From SAR324 cluster bacterium (GTDB lineage Bacteria > SAR324 > NAC60-12): 56,088 bases of DNA. The translations under genes and the position numbers were made by a program. The DNA is taken from contig JADGAV010000032.1 in NCBI GenBank assembly GCA_015231825.1, forward strand, positions 1 to 56,088. Reading direction: 5' to 3'. Each line of letters begins with the position of its first letter. Positions within the stretch are counted from its first letter, which is position 1. Below the pieces are notes generated by a model. The model saw only the letters and a program-made list of their open reading frames with translations. It was not told the DNA's origin and made no database searches. Below, one piece after another: positions 17,782 to 25,112 of this stretch.

Positions 17782-19149
17782 CTAAAATGGAAATGACTGT
17801 TCCTTTTCTAATCCGAATAAGTCCTCAAAAACTTCTGGAGCCGTCGGGAAATAGAGATGGACATAGGACGCATGCAGGCCCTGGTGCCGAAAGCCTTCAG
17901 TTCTTTTGATTTTCCGATATTTTTTGGTCACCTGCCAGAGATTGGCCTTTGTCTCTTCTGCAGACCAGAGGGAATAATGGAACTCATGCCCCCGCCAGGA
18001 GGCCTCCACATTCGAAGAATCCCCTGGGGTGCAGAAACAATAGCCGAAATTGTTCAAGTGCGGGGTCATTTGGACTGAGCCCGGAACGACTCCCACCATC
18101 GGAAACCGCTTTCCGGCCTGGGTAATCAATTCCTCTGAAAGAATCATCAGACCACCGCACTCCGCATAGCAGGGCATCCCGTTGGCGATGGCCTGAGCAA
18201 TGGAAGAACGCATTGACGCATTGTCGGCGATCTGAGCAGCAAATATTTCCGGAAATCCTCCTCCGAAGATCACACCTTCAATTTGGTCAGGCAGTGACGT
18301 CTCGTTTAAAGGGGAAAATTCCACCAATTCCACACCGCAATTTTTCAAATATTCCAAGTTGGCGTGATAATAAAAATGAAATGCTTCATCTTTGGCAATT
18401 GCAACACGCTTGGGGATTGAAACTGAACAGACTTGAGACTCACTGCTTTGTCCCTCAGGTGCTTCTGCAACAAGAGACTGAATAAGGTCAATATCCAGCA
18501 CCTCACATCCCAAACGAGCCAGTTCCCCGGCTTCGGGTAAATCGATTTCAGTTTGGGAATGCAAGCCCAAATGGCGTTCGGGCCAGCGAAGAAGTTCATT
18601 TTTGGGAACGGCTCCCAGTACTGGAAGATTCAAATAAGCCAGCGCATCTTTGAGATAATGAGCATGGGATTCACCGCCAATCTGATTCAAAATCACACCA
18701 CAAATACGATGAGCCCCGGCTTCTTCCACAAATCCTCGTATTGCGGCGGCGATGGAACGCCCGGCTTTCTCACAGGGGACCACCAGGAGCACAGGCCAAT
18801 TCAACCAGCGCGCCAATTCCACGGTGCTGCCTTCATCCGAGTTGGGACTGGCTCCATCAAAAAGCCCCATCACGCCTTCTACAATCCCCACTTTTCCTGC
18901 GCCAAAGCGTTGAACATCCTGCAAAATTCGGGTTTTGCCCATCATCCAGGCATCAAGATTGATGCAGGGCTTTCCGGCGTATTGAGCATGATATCCCGGA
19001 TCAATGAAATCGGGACCGACTTTGAAGGGCTGCAGCGACATCCCCTGTTCCTGCAAGGCAGCCATCAGCATGCAGGTGATCGCGGTTTTTCCGCTGCTGC
19101 TTTGCATTCCGGAAAGAATCAGGCCATGGGAAAGCGGATTATCAGTCAT
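17782..19149 (-). CDS. cbiA: Cobyrinate a,c-diamide synthase
   Basis: A glutamine-dependent amidase that amidates the a and c side chains of cobyrinate using ATP. The N-terminal dethiobiotin-synthetase-like domain carries GLILSGMQSSSGKT (P-loop), and the C-terminal class I glutamine amidotransferase domain carries the nucleophile Cys in CYAECGG and a conserved HASYVHLYFP end. From the ATG at 19149 it is 455 residues, normal for CbiA/CobB. An in-frame ATG at 19239 overlaps the cobO stop as ATGA and would add 30 residues without family support. That overlap may still matter for coupling, so the start is not fully settled. It lies in the cobalamin run between cobO and cbiE. Confidence 0.9.
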   Translation of the reverse strand: MTDNPLSHGLILSGMQSSSGKTAITCMLMAALQEQGMSLQPFKVGPDFIDPGYHAQYAGKPCINLDAWMMGKTRILQDVQRFGAGKVGIVEGVMGLFDGASPNSDEGSTVELARWLNWPVLLVVPCEKAGRSIAAAIRGFVEEAGAHRICGVILNQIGGESHAHYLKDALAYLNLPVLGAVPKNELLRWPERHLGLHSQTEIDLPEAGELARLGCEVLDIDLIQSLVAEAPEGQSSESQVCSVSIPKRVAIAKDEAFHFYYHANLEYLKNCGVELVEFSPLNETSLPDQIEGVIFGGGFPEIFAAQIADNASMRSSIAQAIANGMPCYAECGGLMILSEELITQAGKRFPMVGVVPGSVQMTPHLNNFGYCFCTPGDSSNVEASWRGHEFHYSLWSAEETKANLWQVTKKYRKIKRTEGFRHQGLHASYVHLYFPTAPEVFEDLFGLEKEQSFPF

Positions 19150-19235
19150 AGTCAGGAGTAAAAAAATGAAGGGGGGATCCTCACAAATAGATTGTCGTGT
19201 GTTCCACACCAAGAAAGCCGATGGGCCGCTCAATT

Positions 19236-19811
19236 TCAAAATTCGATGCCAACCCTTGCTTTAATACCATCCGCAAAATGGTGTTTGATTTTTCGCATTT
19301 CGGTGACAATCCCTGCCCGTTTGATCAATTCTTCATGCGCGTGTCTCCCGGTAAAGATCAATTCTACTTTTTCAGGGCGGCTTTCAACCAACTCGATGGC
19401 ACGGTCAAGTGTTATCAACCCCCGGTGGATGCAGTAATTGATTTCGTCCACGATCACCATGTCATAGTCACCGGAGGTCAAAACCTTCTGCAGGTTGTCT
19501 ATTTCAGGAATCAGCTTCTCTCTCATACTTTCCACATCCTGAGGAACATTTTTACTGACGCAAAGCGCCCAGTAGTGGGGGATGTTCCGGAATGTCAAAT
19601 TGGGATGAAGAGTAGGTCCCAATTTTATTTCTCCGGTCTTCCAGCGGGGTTTGAGCATCCTCAGATAATAGACATGAAATCCGCAACCCAATGCTCTCAG
19701 CATCAATCCCATCGAAGCCGTACTTTTCCCTTTGCCTTCTCCCGTGTAAATTTGAAAAGCCCCTGTTTCTATTTTTGGGCGTTTTTGCTGGAACTGCTCT
19801 GTTTCGGACAT
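19236..19811 (-). CDS. cobO: Cob(I)yrinic acid a,c-diamide adenosyltransferase
   Basis: A 191-residue ATP:corrinoid adenosyltransferase of the CobO/BtuR (CobA) family. It transfers the adenosyl group of ATP to cob(I)yrinate to form the Co-C bond of coenzyme B12. The P-loop YTGEGKGKSTASMGLMLRAL lies near residues 22-41, and the later VIVDEINYCIHRGLI segment and C-terminal TGRHAHEELI match the family. Length is normal. It is the first gene of the cobO-cbiA-cbiE run. A stable hairpin (19844-19879) lies in its 5' leader. I searched that leader for the cobalamin riboswitch core and did not find it. Confidence 0.92.
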   Translation of the reverse strand: MSETEQFQQKRPKIETGAFQIYTGEGKGKSTASMGLMLRALGCGFHVYYLRMLKPRWKTGEIKLGPTLHPNLTFRNIPHYWALCVSKNVPQDVESMREKLIPEIDNLQKVLTSGDYDMVIVDEINYCIHRGLITLDRAIELVESRPEKVELIFTGRHAHEELIKRAGIVTEMRKIKHHFADGIKARVGIEF

Positions 19812-19843
19812 ACTCTATTCCTTTAATTCGATTGAAATTAGAC

Positions 19844-19879
19844 GAGCTGATGAACTTCTGCTCCGCAAACTATCAGCTC
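19844..19879 (-). promoter_or_regulatory. Hairpin in the cobO leader
   Basis: GAGCTGAT (19844-19851) and ATCAGCTC (19872-19879) form a perfect 8-bp stem with a 20-nt loop, ending 33 nt before the cobO ATG. It could regulate cobO translation or mRNA stability. It does not match a riboswitch that I recognise. Confidence 0.4.
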
Positions 19880-20002
19880 CATGCACTCCTGGAGAAGAAC
19901 CCGGTTTTCTTTTGCACGTCTGAAAAAATTGTACAACACTTGGATTGAACGCTCAAAATTAGCCTATGCCCGGCCGGAATGCAATGAATTTAGCCGGGGA
20001 TC

Positions 20003-20033
20003 GCCGCCCCTCAAAATCTTCTGGCGGCTTTTT
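20003..20033 (+). terminator. Intrinsic-terminator-like hairpin on the plus strand with no plus-strand gene before it
   Basis: GCCGCC (20003-20008) pairs with GGCGGC (20023-20028) around a 14-nt loop and is followed by TTTTT on the plus strand. Both flanking genes (cobO and the DUF547 gene) are on the minus strand, so it does not terminate a known gene. A small plus-strand RNA starting inside 19812-20000 is one explanation; chance is another. Confidence 0.4.
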
Positions 20034-20084
20034 AAAGGAGGAGAAAATAGCTGGCAGATCCACAAGCCCTAAGACCTCCGAAAC

Positions 20085-20951
20085 TCATGGGGCGTTCAAT
20101 TTCCAACTGTATTCATAGTTCAGCTCTCCCCGATAATCTTGAAGCCGGTCAGCCAGATTGCCAGAGGCATATTTTTTGAGATGAGTGATGACACCGGCCT
20201 CGTCACCGCCAAAATCCTCTTCAAACCAATTAAAAATTTTAGATACAGAGAGTTCACCATCTTTAAAAAAAGCACCTCTCGGATGATTGATATAAGCCCG
20301 TGCTCCACGTTCAAGGGCAGCCTCCAAATTGACTGAAGTGTAAGGAACCGGCGCCAAATTTGGACACCCGAGGCTGGCACAGTTGATGGCATAATGGAAT
20401 CGATTGTCTTTCCAGATCGGGCGCAGGATTCGATGTTCGATATCATTCAAAGACAGCTCCACACCGTCTACCGAAATCAGTTTGGCATCCCAGGGGCCAA
20501 AACTGAAAAATCCCGGAGAAATATCAATGTCGAGGATCGATTCAACTGGAAAATGGTCCAAAATCAGCTGAATGGTGAGCGCATTGTAAAGATTGATCCA
20601 GTAGGCGGCTTGTTCCTGGAGCCCATATTCTAAAATGGGGAGTGAGCTCAGTTCGCGGATATAGTCAGACAGCAGGATTTTATCCTCTTTGGTGACCGTC
20701 TGGTAGGCAACTCGGAAAATTCCTGATGGGTCGTTTGTCTGGAGGTAACGTTTTAAAAACAATGCCCAGAATTGATGATCTATGGTTTGCCTGCTTTCGG
20801 GATCATGCTGTTGCCATCTCGGCCAAAGTTCGGCATTGGGTGCAGCAAGCACAAAGGACGCCAGACAAAGCGTTCCGACCATTGCTGCTAAAAGAAATCG
20901 TGTAAGAAAAAACTGTGTTTTAAAAATTGAGGCGCACTTTTGATGAATCAT
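20085..20951 (-). CDS. DUF547 family exported protein
   Basis: A 288-residue exported protein of the DUF547 family, which has no defined biochemical role. The N-terminal signal (about residues 10-35, FLTRFLLAAMVGTLCLASFV, cleavage near LAA-PN) sends it to the periplasm. The DUF547 core begins at QAAYWINLYNALTIQLILDH and includes FHYAINCASLGCPNLAP with a conserved NCASxGCP motif. The ATG at 20951 is preferred because it starts the signal peptide directly; an upstream TTG at 20990 would add 13 residues. It is the second gene after glutamate-cysteine ligase on the same strand, so the two may be co-transcribed. Its Cys-containing motif suggests thiol chemistry, but this is speculative. Confidence 0.85.
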   Translation of the reverse strand: MIHQKCASIFKTQFFLTRFLLAAMVGTLCLASFVLAAPNAELWPRWQQHDPESRQTIDHQFWALFLKRYLQTNDPSGIFRVAYQTVTKEDKILLSDYIRELSSLPILEYGLQEQAAYWINLYNALTIQLILDHFPVESILDIDISPGFFSFGPWDAKLISVDGVELSLNDIEHRILRPIWKDNRFHYAINCASLGCPNLAPVPYTSVNLEAALERGARAYINHPRGAFFKDGELSVSKIFNWFEEDFGGDEAGVITHLKKYASGNLADRLQDYRGELNYEYSWKLNAP

Positions 20952-21006
20952 CGGCTTGCTTAGGACACCCGTCTTGAAGTTCACGATCAATGTTGACTAT
21001 TCACGC

Positions 21007-22383
21007 TCAGGATTCAAGAAAATCTAAAGACGATTCTGCAAAATAAGTCTCAACCCATTTTACAATATCCTGATCGGCAGCCTCGAATTTTTTCAGGACC
21101 AAATCTGCCGGACTGAACCCATCCTTGGTATATTTTTCAAAAAAGGGAAGCAGCCAGTTTTCCTCTGCCGAACCCAGGGCACTGAGGGCAATTTCAAAGA
21201 ATTGTCGGGCAAATTTGGCAAAACTTAGACCATTTACTTCTGCATGCAGTCCTTCTTTAGCAGCTGCCGCCCGGTAAATAGAAAAATTTTTTGAGGGCAA
21301 ATCCATCAGAATTGAATAAACTTTTTCAAATGCATCTTTGTTGTAAATCAGGGCTTTGATCAATGTTGGTACCGCAATGGAATCTCGAGGCATCAGCCCG
21401 TCAACGGCACGGACCTCCATAATCTGCTTGATCCGCACATCGGGAAATAACATCCCCAGATGTTCTTTCCAGTCAGCAGCGCTCACTTCAATCTCGGGTT
21501 TTTCTCCGGCGATCAATTTTTCAAAAGAAGTTTCTGCAAGAAATATATCCTTACCATCCCGATTCAGAAAATAAGGCGACGCTTTCAGCGCCCATTGGAT
21601 GTAATCATTCAGTTTAAAATTTTCCTGTAAAAAGGATTCTGGTAATCCTGATCGATCGGGGTCCGTATCCTGCCAAATTCTTCCACGGAAAGAAAGGTAC
21701 TCCGATTTGCTCCCGTTCAGAAGAGGGCTGTTGGCAAAGACGGCCGTCAGAAAAGGCGAGATACGGTTGAGGAAAACAAATTTGCGTTCAAGATCTTCTT
21801 TTGAAAAAAAATCGATGCTGACTTGAGTTGCAGCGCTGGCTTTCATCATCCATTGTCCCCAATTTCCCACGGTTTTCATATAGGGGAACATGACGTGATA
21901 TCGAAGTTTATCGACTAAAGGAATCATCTCAAGCGGATACAGGGGAACGACACCAAAAGAAAGGATTTTACCATTGAAAATTTCGACCGCTTGCGAGAGA
22001 GTACGATAATAAGCAAGCAGTTCTTTTTGAACCGCTTCAAGGGAGGCCAATGGGGCCCCGGCGAATTCGATTTGTCCTCCAGGTTCAACCGTGATACTTT
22101 GTTTTTGCTGATTTAAAAGCCCGATTAACTTGTCATTTTCATATTTTTTTTCCCATTGGACCCCGCGCTGCTGATCAATTTCATGAATAGTCTCCAGCAG
22201 ATGATAAACACCCGGTTTTCCATTCATGGGAAGCGGTTGGTATTTTAAAGTCTCATGAGGTCTTGAAACGAGGATAAAATTTTCGTATTCTGTGCCAAGA
22301 AACCTTTGTTCTGGTAGATCTCGACGCCTCTCCAGGGGTTCAAGAAAATATTCCTCGAGTTCAAAATTTTTCATATTGATCAT
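21007..22383 (-). CDS. gshA: Glutamate-cysteine ligase (plant-type GshA/EgtA family)
   Basis: A 458-residue ATP-dependent ligase joining glutamate and cysteine, the first step in glutathione (or ergothioneine) synthesis. FLGTEYENFIL, the SITVEPGGQIEFAGAPL glutamate-binding region and WMMKASAATQVSIDFFSKED match the plant/proteobacterial GCL class, and the length is typical. The start is either the ATG at 22383 or one three codons downstream; neither has a strong ribosome site. No glutathione synthetase is next to it. The following co-directional gene is a DUF547 exported protein. It is divergent from the Xer-like gene, with about 175 nt between the starts. Confidence 0.9.
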   Translation of the reverse strand: MINMKNFELEEYFLEPLERRRDLPEQRFLGTEYENFILVSRPHETLKYQPLPMNGKPGVYHLLETIHEIDQQRGVQWEKKYENDKLIGLLNQQKQSITVEPGGQIEFAGAPLASLEAVQKELLAYYRTLSQAVEIFNGKILSFGVVPLYPLEMIPLVDKLRYHVMFPYMKTVGNWGQWMMKASAATQVSIDFFSKEDLERKFVFLNRISPFLTAVFANSPLLNGSKSEYLSFRGRIWQDTDPDRSGLPESFLQENFKLNDYIQWALKASPYFLNRDGKDIFLAETSFEKLIAGEKPEIEVSAADWKEHLGMLFPDVRIKQIMEVRAVDGLMPRDSIAVPTLIKALIYNKDAFEKVYSILMDLPSKNFSIYRAAAAKEGLHAEVNGLSFAKFARQFFEIALSALGSAEENWLLPFFEKYTKDGFSPADLVLKKFEAADQDIVKWVETYFAESSLDFLES

Positions 22384-22557
22384 TCAAAAGGTGCCTGATC
22401 TCCAAAGACCCATTTATAAATTCAGTGGAAAGAAAAGATCAGGCTTCAGAATCTTCCCTTTTCAGTATTCATCTTGGATTTGATGGCGAAATAGAGTAAA
22501 CAGGGAATGCTTTTCCCGAACTAAACGAAGAAAGTTTAAATCTTGGAAGTGCTTTTC

Positions 22558-23469
22558 ATGGATCAATTAATCGCACAGTTTGTAGAATACCTGCAAACCA
22601 AAAAATACTCTGCCAACAGTATTCAAAATCATCGACTCGATTTGAGGCGTTTCAAAGGATGGTTGGAAGGTGATGGAGACATCTCACTGGCTCGGCTGCA
22701 AAAACTGAACGCTGCAGAGATCCAAAACTATGCTGACACCCTGGAACAAACAGTCAAGTCCCGCACTGTTGCCCGACATCTTTCCTCACTTCGGCTTTTT
22801 TTTTACTATCTGGAACAACTTGGAATGATCGAAGCCAGTCCCCTGGATTTGATTAAATTTCCGAACATTGATTATGCACCACCAGAAATGCTTTCTCAAG
22901 AGGAAATCGTTGCGCTTCTGGAAGCTCCCTCCCTCAACCACTATTTAGGACTGCGTGATCGGAGCCTGCTGGAACTCACTTATTCCAGCGGCTTAAAAAT
23001 CAAAGAACTCCTGGATCTGGACATTGAAGATCTTTTTCTGGACTTGGGCTTTTTGAAAGTCCGTGGTAAACGGGAGCGGATGGTGCCCATGACTTCAAAA
23101 GCAGTTGAGGTTCTGAAAGCTTATTTGGAAACTGCCCGTATTCCTCGTTTGCTGAACAAAGAAGACCCTTGCCTGTTTCCCAATCGGAACGGAGTCCGCA
23201 TGACCCGGATCGGATTTTGGAACATGGTCAAAAAGCATGCGCGTCGTGCAGGCATACAAAGCAATATCAACCCCCGCATGCTTCGCCACTCTTTTGCAAT
23301 GCACCTGATTCAAAACGGAATGGATCTGACCAGCATCAAAACCCTGTTCGGGTATGCAACGCTCAGTGCAACTGCCCAATATGCGCATGTCAATACCCCT
23401 GACTATTCCGAAGTTTTTCACAAGTTTCACCCTCGTGGGCAGAAGCACACACAAGAAGAAACATTCTAA
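22558..23469 (+). CDS. Xer-like tyrosine recombinase with altered catalytic residues
   Basis: A 303-residue protein with the full XerC/XerD layout: N-terminal SAM-like DNA-binding domain (1-100) and C-terminal catalytic-fold domain (108-290). Against E. coli XerD (R148, K172, H244, R247, H270, Y279), the equivalents here are K147, K171, R240, R243, Y266 and Y275. The nucleophile Tyr, the Lys and one Arg remain, but the first Arg is Lys, the HxxR His is Arg and the third-box His is Tyr. Such changes would strongly weaken classical strand cleavage, so it may bind DNA without normal recombination. The ATG at 22558 has a GGAAG site upstream. It is followed 12 nt later by a parA gene, suggesting a role in DNA partition or positioning instead of dimer resolution. 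Confidence 0.85.
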   Translation: MDQLIAQFVEYLQTKKYSANSIQNHRLDLRRFKGWLEGDGDISLARLQKLNAAEIQNYADTLEQTVKSRTVARHLSSLRLFFYYLEQLGMIEASPLDLIKFPNIDYAPPEMLSQEEIVALLEAPSLNHYLGLRDRSLLELTYSSGLKIKELLDLDIEDLFLDLGFLKVRGKRERMVPMTSKAVEVLKAYLETARIPRLLNKEDPCLFPNRNGVRMTRIGFWNMVKKHARRAGIQSNINPRMLRHSFAMHLIQNGMDLTSIKTLFGYATLSATAQYAHVNTPDYSEVFHKFHPRGQKHTQEETF

Positions 23470-23481
23470 AAAAGGAAAGAG

Positions 23482-24267
23482 GTGGCAATCAAAATTGCGG
23501 TCATGTCGATGAAAGGAGGTCAGGGAAAAACCGCACTTTCAGTCAATCTTGCTGATCGAATTTCAAAAGCAAACCGAAACGTTCTGCTGATTGATTCAGA
23601 CATGCAGGCAAATGTGACCACCATTTTCCAAAGAGACCACGTCTGTAATTTAGCCAATCTCATTTTGGGAGAGATCAAAGAGTTCGAATTTCTCCAGATC
23701 AATAAACGCTTCTCTATTTTGCCCTCAGGGGGGAAACAAATGGTTGAAGCGGCGCGTTATATCAGTAATTCTCGTTTCCGGGAAACCGTGATAAAAAATC
23801 TGCTCGCACCGCTCAATCACAGCGTCATTATTTTTGACTGTGCACCGAGCTGGAATGAAGTCAACGAAAACATTCTCATGTATGTCGACTATGTAATCAT
23901 CCCGGTTGTTACCGATTACCTTGGATACAGCGGATGCGACCAGGTGATGACCTATATTGAAGATCTTAAAAATGATGCCAGAGGACTTTGTCACGCAGAC
24001 ATCCTTGGAATTGCGATCACTAGATTCAACAGTCGTACAAATATTTCCAAGACCATTTTACATGGACTTCACAAACGTTGGCCTGATCTGGTCTTTAAAA
24101 GCCTGATCGAAGAATCGGTCTCGATTCAGGAGGCTCCCGCATACCACAACAGTATTTTCAACTACAAAAATGGAAAAACTCGAGGTGCCCGGATGTATGA
24201 AAAGCTTTGTAAAGAAATCGCAATGAGAATTGCTGAAAAACAAAAAGCTTTTAGTCCCAATCAGTGA
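23482..24267 (+). CDS. parA: ParA/Soj-type partition ATPase
   Basis: A 261-residue deviant Walker A ATPase. It starts at a GTG (23482) after AAAGGAAAGAG. The P-loop is KGGQGKT (residues 11-17), followed by the A' box LLIDSDMQANVT and the Walker B-like VIIFDCAPSWNEVNENI, all typical of ParA/Soj proteins that drive DNA or cargo positioning on the nucleoid. It sits between a Xer-like gene (12 nt upstream) and a DUF3102-like gene (55 nt downstream). No ParB or parS site is visible. The DUF3102-like partner could take the adaptor role, so a chromosomal partition-like or cargo-positioning module is a reasonable hypothesis. Confidence 0.9.
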   Translation: MAIKIAVMSMKGGQGKTALSVNLADRISKANRNVLLIDSDMQANVTTIFQRDHVCNLANLILGEIKEFEFLQINKRFSILPSGGKQMVEAARYISNSRFRETVIKNLLAPLNHSVIIFDCAPSWNEVNENILMYVDYVIIPVVTDYLGYSGCDQVMTYIEDLKNDARGLCHADILGIAITRFNSRTNISKTILHGLHKRWPDLVFKSLIEESVSIQEAPAYHNSIFNYKNGKTRGARMYEKLCKEIAMRIAEKQKAFSPNQ

Positions 24268-24322
24268 GTGCAGACTTTGTTTGCTCTCCTCAGCATCCCG
24301 ATACCAAGGAAGGATTAATACA

Positions 24323-25066
24323 ATGGCCCGCACACTGAATTTTGACTTGAACTCTCAAAGTAAAATCGGCCAGGAAGGAGTTTCGCCTCAACAGAAGCCG
24401 CCTATGCTTGTTGGCCAAAGACAAATCGATTTTTCGATTCCCTACTATGATCCTGGTCTCAGTCAGGAAATTGTCTCGCAAAACACACCGCAGGCGCAGC
24501 AGATTATTGATCGAATCAATCAGTATATCGAAAATATCAGTGACGATTATTTACTGCTGGGTGCCCACTTGATTGCCTTGCATCAACTTCTGAAACAGTC
24601 CCGGTTGAGCACGGATCAAATCAAAACATGGTATGCAGAAAACGTAAACATGCCTTATTCTTCGGCCATGCAATGTAAAAAAGTTGCCCTTGTCTATGCG
24701 GATCAGCCGGAATTGATTAACCGGTACACCGCATCGGGAGCCTACCTGTTGAGCAGTTTCAAATCTCACGAGGAGCGAGAAATCGTCTGGAAAGAAGCCT
24801 GCGGAAGCAAATCAACTGCCTCAATACGTGAACTCCGCGCTGTGCTAAAAAAACGTAATGAAATGGAGCAATCGGAGATCAGCGAAAGCAAATCATCCAC
24901 CCGGCAATTCAAAATGGGAGAAAACGAAATCCACGAAGCTTTTGTAAAATTGAGCGAAGAAGCCAAAAAACTCCGCTATAGCACTGATCCCGAACGCCAG
25001 AGCCAACGAGAGCAGTTGATTCAAGCCACACGAGACCTGCTCAGGGAAATGACGGAACCGTTATAA
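24323..25066 (+). CDS. DUF3102-like helical protein in a xer-parA unit
   Basis: A 247-residue soluble protein starting at ATG 24323 after AAGGAAGGA; longer in-frame starts overlap parA and lack support. The N-terminal ~50 residues are polar and probably flexible. The middle section, around LLLGAHLIALHQLLKQSRLS and WYAENVNMPYSSAMQCKKV, resembles the helical core of DUF3102 proteins, which are found in plasmid and phage partition or replication contexts. The C-terminal 80 residues are charged and helical. No DNA-binding motif is unambiguous. It is probably the partner of the ParA ATPase upstream and the Xer-like protein. The DUF3102 resemblance is by eye and weak. Confidence 0.6.
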   Translation: MARTLNFDLNSQSKIGQEGVSPQQKPPMLVGQRQIDFSIPYYDPGLSQEIVSQNTPQAQQIIDRINQYIENISDDYLLLGAHLIALHQLLKQSRLSTDQIKTWYAENVNMPYSSAMQCKKVALVYADQPELINRYTASGAYLLSSFKSHEEREIVWKEACGSKSTASIRELRAVLKKRNEMEQSEISESKSSTRQFKMGENEIHEAFVKLSEEAKKLRYSTDPERQSQREQLIQATRDLLREMTEPL

Positions 25067-25112
25067 ATTTCCGTCAGGATTAACGATACAAGCATCCGAA
25101 TGAAAGGAATTA

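Noticed and set aside
19930..20030. Resemblance of the spacer to a c-di-GMP (GEMM) riboswitch
   Set aside because: The shared piece resembles a binding loop engineered into published GEMM constructs, and the real conserved core segments are absent.
19812..20084. Cobalamin riboswitch before cobO
   Set aside because: The conserved core boxes of that RNA are not found on the minus strand; only simple hairpins are seen.
22558..23469. Integron or phage integrase at this position
   Set aside because: The length and N-terminal domain are those of XerC/XerD, and no attachment-site-like repeat or phage gene lies next to it.
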